A stretch of DNA of 64,000 nucleotides from Pseudomonas sp. ERMR1:02 (GTDB lineage Bacteria > Pseudomonadota > Gammaproteobacteria > Pseudomonadales > Pseudomonadaceae). Position 1 is the first letter of the stretch, and each line of letters starts with the position of its first letter. A program made the position numbers and the translations under genes. Below are positions 1 through 8,200 of the stretch, in pieces. The stretch is taken from contig NZ_NKJI01000011.1 in NCBI RefSeq assembly GCF_002277815.1, forward strand, positions 154,927-218,926. The letters run 5' to 3'. The notes under the pieces were generated by a model, which was not told the DNA's origin, did not search any database, and saw nothing but the letters and a program-made list of their open reading frames with translations.

Positions 1-921
1 CTGGGCCTCTATGTTCCAAGTGGTCTGATCAATGATTACGAGAACTCTTTTCAGGGTCGCTACCATGGCTCCTATAGCACGACCAAGGAGATAACCCTGC
101 AGCCCACCATTGCTTATCGGATCAATGATTACGTGTCCATTGGTGGTGGACCGACCATCAACCATTTCAATGCAAAACTTCAGAATTACCTGGCCACCGG
201 CGCCCTGAACAACGGCCAGGACACACGGGTCACCATGAAAGGCGATGACACGGCACTTGGCTACAACGTCGGCATCTTGTTTGACTTGAGTGATGCGACC
301 AGTTGGGGGATTAACTATCACTCGAAGGTGAGCTATGAACTCAAAGGGCATACTGAGGTTAACGGCTCCCCGAGCGTGATCCCGCTGGACGGAAAGTATG
401 ACAACAAGATAGACATCACTATGCCCGAATCCGTGGACACGTCCATCACCCATCATTTCAATAGTCGCTGGACGGGTTACCTGGGGACCACCTGGAAACG
501 TTGGAGCCGGATCAAGAAGATCGAGGCAGACAACAGCGGTCTTTCCCCCGTGGGCGAGGCGGCTGGCCTGGGACGCATGACCGAAGAAATGAACTGGCGC
601 GACACTTGGTCCACCGCAGTTGGCGCATCCTATCAATTGAACCAACAATGGCTGCTGCGCGCAGGCTACGCCTATGATCCGTCGCCCATCACAAATGCCG
701 ATCGCAGCGTGCGCGTTCCGGTTGGGAATCGCCAGGCCGTGACCTTGGGCGGTGCTTATTCGCCGAACTCCGATCTGACGATAGACTTTGCTTACGGTTA
801 TCTCTGGGATTCCAAAGTTTCAGTAAATCAGGCGAACAACTCCGGTCTTCAACCGCAATACAGTGCCAACTATGAAAATAGTGCGAACGGAGTTTCAGTG
901 CAGGCAACCTATCGGTACTAA
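1..921 (+). CDS. FadL/TodX-type outer membrane transport protein, 3' part
   Basis: This open frame enters from the left edge, so only the last 306 residues are visible; an internal GTG at 133 is not the true start. The protein has alternating beta-strand segments rich in aromatic residues and ends in an aromatic Y-R-Y tail, as outer-membrane beta-barrels do. The segments GGGPTINHF, WGINYHSKVSYEL and the late YAYDPSPI region match the OmpP1/FadL family, whose members carry long-chain fatty acids or hydrophobic aromatics across the outer membrane. Family length is about 420-450 residues, so roughly a quarter is missing upstream. The substrate cannot be told from this part. No obvious terminator follows. 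Confidence 0.85.
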   Translation: MGLYVPSGLINDYENSFQGRYHGSYSTTKEITLQPTIAYRINDYVSIGGGPTINHFNAKLQNYLATGALNNGQDTRVTMKGDDTALGYNVGILFDLSDATSWGINYHSKVSYELKGHTEVNGSPSVIPLDGKYDNKIDITMPESVDTSITHHFNSRWTGYLGTTWKRWSRIKKIEADNSGLSPVGEAAGLGRMTEEMNWRDTWSTAVGASYQLNQQWLLRAGYAYDPSPITNADRSVRVPVGNRQAVTLGGAYSPNSDLTIDFAYGYLWDSKVSVNQANNSGLQPQYSANYENSANGVSVQATYRY

Positions 922-959
922 TCGACCTGACCCAGAGCATTTGCGCCCGATGCGCTCGG

Positions 960-1070
960 CTATCGGTCCAGCAGAGGTGCCAGCAGTGCACACATGCCGC
1001 GCCAGTGCGAACCCTCCCAGTAAACCCGTTGGCAGCCGTCGCAGCGCAGGAAGCGCGAATAGAGGGCGCC
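960..1070 (-). pseudogene. Remnant of a Mut7-C RNase-domain protein (C-terminal end)
   Basis: A minus-strand frame ending at a TAG at 960-962 reads YSRFLRCDGCQRVYWEGSHW, then a short tail. The C-x2-C followed by R-V-Y-W-x-G-S-H resembles the C-terminal zinc-ribbon end of Mut7-C family proteins. An in-frame stop lies just upstream and I could not find the rest of the protein in any nearby frame. It is most likely a decayed fragment, although the one-base losses seen elsewhere in this window could hide more of it. Apart from this remnant I see nothing else in the 922-1280 gap. Confidence 0.4.
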
Positions 1071-1280
1071 AACGAGTCAGTATGGCAGGGCTGCAGGATG
1101 AGCGAGTCTTGTCCGGACATCTTCTGCGGCAGGCCCCAAACTACGATCGTAATCATGTTGAAATTGACTACGCCATGGAGCCCGCTGATTAACCAAGCGC
1201 TGGCAGATTTACGTAGCAACGCAGACTTCAAAACGGCGCATGCGTTCTCACACAGCCTCGACCCAGCGTAGACATTGCCC

Positions 1281-1736
1281 CTATAAGGTTCCCAAACCAG
1301 ACGACTTGCGGCCCGCGTTTGTTTCAGACTCTCGCGGGGCGGTCAAGGGTAGGGTCTGTGCGATGGCGAATACAGCCTCAAAAAACGTAAACCCAAGGAT
1401 CAGGAAACTAGCGCCGTGCGCAACTGCAAAGAGTTGCCATATAGCGAACAGCACTCTCGCCAGCGCGTCATAAAAACCGACACTGCGGCTCGGATTCATA
1501 AGCCGCCAGAGTGACCAGACGACTACGACACTGCCCAGCAGGTTTGCGAAAAGCATTCCACTACCGTCCAGGGTGGGCGCCGGGCGGTCCAATGCCAAGG
1601 CGCCGGATAACGCAGCGAAACCGTTGAAAACCAGTGACGCTGTCCAGGGCGTCATGAAGCTCGCCGTAACGATAAGATCGTACAAAGCGCTAGCCCGGAC
1701 GATGTGCAGATTGCTCTTTACGCTGACCATACTCAT
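1281..1736 (-). CDS. Small multi-pass membrane protein of unknown function
   Basis: The 151-residue product has about four hydrophobic segments (roughly residues 17-35, 38-50, 62-80 and 90-130) joined by short polar loops, so it should sit in the inner membrane. The ATG at 1736 is chosen because it lies just below a good promoter; a second in-frame ATG follows two codons later. I do not recognise a named family. The gene is divergent from a MerR regulator gene, and its promoter has the long 19-bp spacer typical of MerR-controlled promoters, so it is probably the regulator's target. The charged tail after residue 135 looks cytoplasmic or disordered. Confidence 0.65.
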   Translation of the reverse strand: MSMVSVKSNLHIVRASALYDLIVTASFMTPWTASLVFNGFAALSGALALDRPAPTLDGSGMLFANLLGSVVVVWSLWRLMNPSRSVGFYDALARVLFAIWQLFAVAHGASFLILGFTFFEAVFAIAQTLPLTAPRESETNAGRKSSGLGTL

Positions 1737-1757
1737 CCCTCACAGTTTGGACCCGCA

Positions 1758-1788
1758 GGCTAAAGCCTGGTCTTAGGTCCAGAGTCAA
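1758..1788 (-). promoter_or_regulatory. Putative MerR-type promoter/operator for the membrane protein gene
   Basis: Read on the minus strand, a TTGACT -35 box (1783-1788) and a TTAGCC -10 box (1758-1763) are separated by 19 bp. The overlong spacer is the hallmark of promoters that a MerR protein activates by twisting DNA. Dyads are present: AGGCT-AA-AGCCT (1757-1768) and GGACC...GGTCC (1749-1780). The -10 match is only moderate, so the assignment depends on spacing and on the adjacent merR-like gene. Confidence 0.5.
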
Positions 1789-1805
1789 CAAGAGCATTGA
1801 TAATT

Positions 1806-2180
1806 ATGAGAATCGGCGAGGTGGCAACACGCACGGGTGTATCGGTCGACGCACTGCGGTTTTATGAAGAGAAAAAGTTGATCAAGCCTCAGCGCACCGC
1901 CAACGGCTATCGGCAATATCCGGAACAGACGCTGCAACTGGTGGGATATATCAAGCTGGCGCAGCAGCTAGGGTTTTCCTTGGCAGAGATTGGCGAAAAT
2001 TTGCCATTGCTATGGAACAGCGAAGGCGTCTCTAAAGACCTGCTGGCTCAGCTATTTGCAGAGAAAATCGCTTTGTTGGATGAGCGCGTCGGGCAAATGC
2101 AGGCTCTGCGCAATCTACTGGCCGAGCGAGCAAGTCAGGTATGTCCTTTGTTGGGCGACGGGTTGATTTCCCCGACCTGA
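1806..2180 (+). CDS. MerR family transcriptional regulator
   Basis: The 124-residue product begins MRIGEVATRTGVSVDALRFY, the canonical MerR winged helix-turn-helix (residues 1-70), and continues into a long dimerisation helix. ATG 1806 fits the family N-terminus; an upstream TTG at 1797 would only add three residues. One cysteine sits near the C-terminus in a V-C-P-L-L context, but the classic multi-cysteine metal site of MerR/CueR is not obvious, so the inducer is unknown. It is divergently transcribed from the small membrane protein gene, with a 19-bp-spacer promoter between them, suggesting that it controls that gene and perhaps itself. Confidence 0.85.
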   Translation: MRIGEVATRTGVSVDALRFYEEKKLIKPQRTANGYRQYPEQTLQLVGYIKLAQQLGFSLAEIGENLPLLWNSEGVSKDLLAQLFAEKIALLDERVGQMQALRNLLAERASQVCPLLGDGLISPT

Positions 2181-2298
2181 ATGTCCGCATTTGGCCGATT
2201 CTGTTGAAAAAGTCGGCCGTGGTTTTCGCAGCTGAAAAGTACGCGTCCGAGATTGAAATCTGCAACACCGTGACCATCGGCAGGTCACACTTTAAAGA

Positions 2299-2676
2299 TC
2301 ATCGGTTTTGTGAAATCACACCACCCATGTATTGATTTAAATCGCGCAGATCTTTAATGCTCCATGAGTACGGCGATAGCTTTACACCATTCTCACGCAA
2401 AGTTTTGGGAATCAAATCTCCATTTGGGCGAAGTATTATCGAAGATACAATCACGCCCGGATAATCATTTAATCGTTTTTTGAAAGCGGACGTTGTTAGA
2501 TCAGGTGTAGGAGGATTGCTTTTATTGGCCAGTGGTCCTGTTGCTTGGAGATCCATTCCGTGGCACATGCTGCATCGCTGTAGATAGAGATTTTTTCCAT
2601 TAGCATTATCCGCGAAGGATAGTAATGTTTGAGTCAGCGATAAAATTCCTAGCGAAGCAATGAATAATATTTTCAT
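2299..2676 (-). CDS. Periplasmic c-type cytochrome, single haem
   Basis: The 125-residue protein has a Sec signal peptide (residues 1-22, ending near SFA-DN), a haem-binding C35-S-M-C38-H39 motif and a likely distal methionine ligand at M117 (QYMGG). It should be exported and carry one covalent haem for electron transfer in the periplasm. The gene is clearly AT-richer than its neighbours, with many AAA, TTT and ATT codons, which suggests recent acquisition. No partner oxidase or dehydrogenase lies beside it. The partner and redox role cannot be inferred. Confidence 0.8.
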   Translation of the reverse strand: MKILFIASLGILSLTQTLLSFADNANGKNLYLQRCSMCHGMDLQATGPLANKSNPPTPDLTTSAFKKRLNDYPGVIVSSIILRPNGDLIPKTLRENGVKLSPYSWSIKDLRDLNQYMGGVISQNR

Positions 2677-2897
2677 TGTTTTTTTCTTCCTTGATGGAGT
2701 CAGCGTCGATTGGACGCGATTTGGTACGCGGGAAAGATATCAGCCATCGCGTCGGCACACACAGTCATTTCTGCTGCTCAACTCGTTTTCCCGGCGCACC
2801 CAAGTGACCACTCTTGGACGATTTTTGCCGTCATGACTGAACAAATTACCGACAATCGTAAGCATAGGTATTCACTGAGTTTTTTTTGATTTCGTGC

Positions 2898-2926
2898 TTG
2901 ACGCCCCGGCCGTAAAAACGTTTAAT
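2898..2926 (+). promoter_or_regulatory. Sigma-70 promoter of tRNA-Phe
   Basis: TTGACG (2898-2903) and TTTAAT (2921-2926) are separated by exactly 17 bp. The -10 box ends 9 bp before the mature tRNA, and the GC-rich discriminator between them is typical of stringently controlled stable-RNA promoters. Confidence 0.7.
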
Positions 2927-2935
2927 TCCGCCGCG

Positions 2936-3011
2936 GCCCAGATAGCTCAGTCGGTAGAGCAGGGGATTGAAAATCCCCGTGTCGGCGGTTCGATTCCGTC
3001 TCTGGGCACCA
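2936..3011 (+). tRNA. tRNA-Phe (GAA)
   Basis: A 76-nt cloverleaf with acceptor stem GCCCAGA/TCTGGGC, D-loop with AGTCGGTAGA, anticodon GAA in the loop between GGGGATT and AATCCCC, T-arm GGTTCGATTCC and an encoded CCA end. It stands alone, with its own promoter and terminator. Confidence 0.97.
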
Positions 3012-3020
3012 CTACTTCTA

Positions 3021-3060
3021 AACCCCTGATTCCTAATGGCCTCAGGGGTTTTCTTTTTTT
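3021..3060 (+). terminator. Rho-independent terminator after tRNA-Phe
   Basis: AACCCCTGA (3021-3029) pairs with TCAGGGGTT (3042-3050) and is followed by a T-rich tract up to 3060. It starts 10 nt after the tRNA. Confidence 0.85.
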
Positions 3061-3101
3061 GGCCGCCGCAGCTATGCCATCTGCCGATGCGGATCTTCAG
3101 A

Positions 3102-4232
3102 TTATGAGCGCCCCATAGGGATGCGAACCGTAAAAGTGGTACCCCTATCAGCTCCTGAGTCGACTTCTATATCTCCCTGATGGGCACTTACGATTGCGGA
3201 TGCGATGTAAAGTCCTAGCCCGAGCCCCGCTTCAGCGCCGTACTCGCCGTCGCCGCTATGTAGATGACGAATCATCGGATGAAAAAGGCTCGCTCTTGCG
3301 CTGTCCTGGATTGGAAGTCCGGCATTGTGGACCGACAGTTGGGCGTACTCATTACTGGCTTTTAGAGTGACGGTAACAGGCGTGCCGGTCTCTCCGTGCT
3401 GGATCGCGTTTTCAATGAGATTAGCGATTACCTGCTCCATCCTGGATTTATCAAACCGCCAGGGCACTGTGTATTTCGACTGAAAATCTATCCGTCGATC
3501 CGGGTGGTAGGCACTTGCTTCGTCCACCATCCCCTTACACGTCAGTGCTAGATCATCTGGTTCGATGCGCACTGGAATTCCCGATCCCAACTGAGTGCGC
3601 GTGAAATCCAAAAGGTCACCCACGATCTTTATGGAGCGCTTCACACTTGTGAAAATACGCGACACGTTCTTGGTTGGTTTGGGCGGTAGATTCCCAGCGC
3701 CTAAAAGGACTTCAGAACTGAGTAATATGGCACCGAGCGGACTTCTCAAATCGTGGCCGAGAACGCCAAGAAATACGTTGCGCGCTGTAGTGACAGCATT
3801 GGTGTATGTCACCACCGACTCAGCGAGCGCTTGATCAACTGCTTCATTGAACCGAATGACATCATGAATCTCTTCAGCCTCGGACACATGATCAGGCGGC
3901 AACCACAACGCAAGCACGCTGGTACGCAATGCTCTGTATTCGGCAATCATTTGCCCGAGGGTGAAGCCTGAAGAATGACGAAGGTCCGCGTGCGTTTCTG
4001 ATGAGCTGACCCCAAGTGCGGGAGGGGCACCTCCTTGAGATTTCGCGATCCTTGCTTCATGGCTCTGCGGAGTTTGAAGGTCGGCGGCGATGGTCCGCAG
4101 CATTTGTTCCGCATGATCTCGCAGGGCGGGCGAATCCATCCCGTCAGCGGCGGGCGTCAACGTCCTGGCGAAGTCCTCCCACTGCTGAAGGATGGGTTCC
4201 ATATTTGAAAGGATGAAGTCGGCCAGGCGCAT
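3102..4232 (-). CDS. Orphan sensor histidine kinase with RsbRD-like N-terminal domain
   Basis: The 376-residue protein has an N-terminal helical module (about 1-145) resembling the RsbRD N-terminal or globin-like sensor fold. A HisKA dimerisation helix follows with the phospho-acceptor in LGVLGHDLRSP (H160), then an ATPase domain with N box NLIENAIQHG (271-280) and G box GLGLGLYIAS (about 335-344). No membrane segment is visible, so it should be cytoplasmic. It phosphorylates itself and presumably hands the phosphate to a response regulator, but none is encoded nearby. The ligand of the sensor part is unknown. Confidence 0.85.
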   Translation of the reverse strand: MRLADFILSNMEPILQQWEDFARTLTPAADGMDSPALRDHAEQMLRTIAADLQTPQSHEARIAKSQGGAPPALGVSSSETHADLRHSSGFTLGQMIAEYRALRTSVLALWLPPDHVSEAEEIHDVIRFNEAVDQALAESVVTYTNAVTTARNVFLGVLGHDLRSPLGAILLSSEVLLGAGNLPPKPTKNVSRIFTSVKRSIKIVGDLLDFTRTQLGSGIPVRIEPDDLALTCKGMVDEASAYHPDRRIDFQSKYTVPWRFDKSRMEQVIANLIENAIQHGETGTPVTVTLKASNEYAQLSVHNAGLPIQDSARASLFHPMIRHLHSGDGEYGAEAGLGLGLYIASAIVSAHQGDIEVDSGADRGTTFTVRIPMGRS

Positions 4233-4444
4233 GGTGTGCTCACAGTAATCAGAGTCTTTCTTTAACGGAACTCATTAGGCAATGAGCATAGGAAACTCTC
4301 AATGAGCCGTTTAAATCTTTTCGTCATTGACTACAAGTTTTTCGGAAAGTCGAAGAAATGCGGTTGCGCTATCCAAGAATGATGAAGTTGCGAAAAATGC
4401 AGCAATGTTTTTTGAGGCAGATCGCCTTGAGGCAGCCCGGGACC

Positions 4445-5170
4445 TCACTCGTCCTGACGGCGGGTGTAATGCAACAGCCGGTCGGTTTCGGTCTTGACCA
4501 CCACGTAGCACTCGCAGCTGAGGCGTTCGAGGCGTGCTCTATCGAGTACTGTGATCTGGCCACGGCTGTACTCGATGACGCCTTGGCGCTGCAGTTTGCC
4601 CGCCGCTTCGGTGACGCCTTCGCGGCGCACGCCCAGCATGTTGGCAATCAGTTCCTGGGTCATGTTGAGGCGATTGCCGGGCAGGCGATCCAGCGACAAC
4701 AGCAGCCATCGACACAACTGCTGATCGATCGAATGATGGCGATTGCACAGGGCGGTCTGTGACATCTGCGTGATCAGTGCCTGGGTGTAACGCAGCATCA
4801 GCAGGAGCAGATCGCCATGACGATTGAACTCTTTCTTGAGCTTTTGCCCAGGCAGGCGAAATGCAATACCGGCACTCTGCACCACCGCCCTACTGGACGT
4901 GCTTTCGCCGCCCATGAACAGCGCGATGCCGATCAAACCTTCGTTCCCGACCACGGCGATTTCAGCTGACGAGCCGTTTTCCGTGACATGCAGCAGGGAA
5001 ACGATGGCGTCGGTCGGGAAGTAGACGTGCCGCAAGGTATCCCCCGGTTCATACAGCACATCACCCAGCCCCAGGCTGACCTGCTCCAGATGCGGAACAA
5101 GGCGCTGGAGGTCGTCGGCGGGTAGCGCCGCAAGCAGATGATTGTGACTTGGCTGGGGTGAGGCAGACAT
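4445..5170 (-). CDS. Crp/Fnr family transcriptional regulator
   Basis: From ATG 5170 the product has 241 residues: a cyclic-nucleotide-binding-like beta-roll (about 12-130, with GDVLYEPGD and a PTDAIVSLL strand), a long helix, and a winged helix-turn-helix (about 165-220, MTQELIANMLGVRREGVTEA). A TTG at 5242 would extend it by 24 residues but lacks family support. The effector-pocket residues of cAMP-binding Crp are not evident, nor is an Fnr-type N-terminal cysteine cluster, so the signal is unknown. It lies 75 bp downstream of the giant glucan synthase gene, on the same strand, and could be co-transcribed with it. Confidence 0.85.
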   Translation of the reverse strand: MSASPQPSHNHLLAALPADDLQRLVPHLEQVSLGLGDVLYEPGDTLRHVYFPTDAIVSLLHVTENGSSAEIAVVGNEGLIGIALFMGGESTSSRAVVQSAGIAFRLPGQKLKKEFNRHGDLLLLMLRYTQALITQMSQTALCNRHHSIDQQLCRWLLLSLDRLPGNRLNMTQELIANMLGVRREGVTEAAGKLQRQGVIEYSRGQITVLDRARLERLSCECYVVVKTETDRLLHYTRRQDE

Positions 5171-5245
5171 GGCGGAGCACCGTGGCGGAATAGGGGCGTG
5201 CCGACTCAGGGTACTCCCATGCTCGCCAAGGCTGGTGATCAATGT

Positions 5246-8200
5246 CTATTTATCGACGGCATGCTCGTATTCCAGCGCCTGAGGCCTGGGTAATCGGGCG
5301 CGACAATCTACCCGGACCCAACGCTCCAGGCCGTCGTCATCCAGTGTCAGTGCAGTGCTGCTGAATGGCTGGCCATCGACGGTCATGGAGGTGACGGTTG
5401 AACTGCCCTGACGCACGTCAAAGTGGTACAGGGTTCTGCCAAATCGGTAGTGCAACATGAAGCCCGGCCAGTCGACGGGGATCAGCGGTTCGATGCTCAG
5501 ATTGCGGCCGCTGCGTTGTACACCCAGCAATGACTCGACAATCAGCCGGTACATCCAGCCGGCAGAACCGGTGTACCACGTCCAGCCACCTCGCCCGGCA
5601 TGGGGCGCGGCGCCGTAGACATCGGCGGCCATCACGTAGGGTTCGACCTTATAGGTGTCGATTCGAGCGTTGTTGGCAGGCGCGGCGGGGTTGATCAGAT
5701 CCAGCAGTTCCCACGCTTTGCCGGCTTCACCCAACTGTGCGAACGCCATGCCCGCCCAGACGGCAGCATGGGTGTACTGACCGCCGTTCTCGCGCACGCC
5801 AGGCACGTAACCCTTGATATAGCCTGGGTCCAGGGTGCCCTTGTCAAACGGTGGATCAAGCAGCAGCACCGCGCGGATTTCACGTTTAACCAGATGCTCA
5901 TCCAGGGACTGCATGGCCTTGATTTGGCGGACCGCAGAGCCGGCACCAGACAGTACCGACCAGCTTTGAGCAATGGAATCGATGCGACATTCTTCGTTGC
6001 TCGCCGAGCCGAGCAATTGCCCGTCATCGAACCAGGCACGGCGATACCAGGCGCCGTCCCAGGCACTTTGTTCGAGCTTGCGTTGCAGTGTCACCGCGCT
6101 GTCGCTGCAGCGTCTGGCAAATTCGTGGTCACCGTGCAGACGAGCGGTCACCGCAAATTGCTCCAGCACCTGATAGCTGAAGAAGCCCAGCCAGACACTT
6201 TCACCTTCACCCAGATGGCCGACGCGATTCATGCCGTCGTTCCAGTCACCGGATCCCATCAGCGGCAAACCGTGATGACCGCGGCGCAGGCTATGTTCGA
6301 TGGCACGCACGCAGTGTCGATACAGGGACTCTTGCAGGGGGGATTCCCCCGGGAGGTCGTAGTAGGACTCTTCGCCAGCAGCCAGCGGTCGTCCTTCCAG
6401 GTAGCCGACGGGCTCTTCCAGTACCCCCACGTCTGCGGTCATTTCGACATAGCGGTTGGTGGCGGTCACCAGCCACAAAAAGTCATCGGAGCAGGCGGTG
6501 CGAACACCTCGATTCATCGGCGGGTGCCACCAGTGCTGCACGTCGCCTTCCATATACTGATGGCCGGCGCACAGCAACAGATGGGCGCGCACTGCTGCCG
6601 GATCGGCGTGGATCATCGCCATGCTGTCCTGCAACTGATCGCGAAAACCGATGGCGCCACCCGATTGGTAGTAACCGCTGCGGGCCTGGAAACGGCAGGC
6701 GATGACTTGATACATCAACCAGCCGTTGACCATCACATCGACCGCGGGCGCGCCGGTTTCGATGCGAATGACCCCGAGCAATGAGCGCCAGTGTTCTCGT
6801 ACTTTCTGCAACTCCGCGGCTGCCACAAGTCTGCCCCGATAGCGCTGTACCAGCTGTGTGGCGGTGTTGCTCGAGGTTGCCGACCCCAGGCGCAGGATGA
6901 CTTCCTTGCTTTCGCCATCGGTGAGATCAACCGACACTTGCAGGGCGGCACAAGGGTCCAGACCGCCCCCCATGCGCCCGGACAACCCGGCGTGTTGCAT
7001 TGCTGCCGGTGAGGCCAGGGTGCCACTGCGGCCAACGAATTCAGTACGGTCACCGCTGACACCGTGATCGATCGTGTCGGTGTCAAAGAATGCCACGCGG
7101 TCGGAAAACTCCACCGAGTAGGCGTTGCGAGCGAAGAGGGCGCCGCTGGCCGGATCCGATTGGGTCACCACATGCATCGCCGACTTGCTGCGCAGATCGC
7201 CCAGCACCCATTCCACATACCCGGTGACCGACAATGAGCGGCTGCGTCCCGAGCGGTTGCGCAGCAGCAGCCGCGAGAATTTGATCGGCGCATCCAGCGC
7301 GACATAGATCCACAGTTCGCTGTAAATGCCGTCTTCTTCATGTTCGAACACGCTGTAACCGAAACCGTGGCGGGTCTGGTAGGAGCCTTTTCCGGGGCAG
7401 GGTTGAGGCGCTGCGGACCAGAAATGCCCCGTCTCTTCATCACGCAGGTAAATGGCTTCGCCGCTGTGATCGGTGACCGGGTCGTTGTGCCAGGGCGTCA
7501 AGCGAAATTCATGAGCGTTTTCAGTCCAGGTATAGGCGCTACCCGCTTGCGAGACCACCGTACCGATTTGTGCATTGGCAATCACGTTCACCCAGGGGGC
7601 GGGCGTCGGATTGGCCGCCAGCCCGCTGATGATGTACTCACTGCCATCGGCGCTGAAGCCGCCATACGTGTTGCCCAGCAGCAGTGCGCAGGGGGTCGGT
7701 TGTACCAAAGCCGACCCGGACTGATAACGGCGGGTCGCAACGAACGGCGCGTGCACCGGCGATACCTTGCGCCGATGAATCTGTTCGGCCAGGCTGCCCA
7801 GGCTTTCGCTCAGCACCAGTCTGGCCACCGCGAGGACCAGCACGCGATCTTCACTCGACATCTGCTGCGCCGGACGCACAAAAACCCCGCCCGGACGATC
7901 CAGCAGCGTGGCTTCACTGCCGGAGGTGATCAGGCCCATGATCGCGTCCTGCAGTTGCTGGCGATAACCCCCTCATCTTCGTTCCAGATCAACAGATCGA
8001 CCACCAGGCCTTTTGCCGCCAGTAGGCGTGGGCCTGAATCAACTGCTGCACCAGGTCTATGTTGTCCAGGCTTTGGATCTGCAGCACAACGATGGGCAGG
8101 TCGCCGGAGATGGCCTGACCCAGAGCCCCTGTTGATTGCGGCGATTGGCAATCAGCACGGCGTTGTCGGCGCGCATCGAGGCATTCGCATACAGCAATGA

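Noticed and set aside
689..1231. 180-codon minus-strand open frame
   Set aside because: It overlaps the porin gene end antisense; only a short piece in another frame (960-1070) resembles a known family, so the long frame is not supported.
5600..6784. 394-codon plus-strand open frame
   Set aside because: Antisense to the C-terminal part of the cyclic glucan synthase; no family signature.
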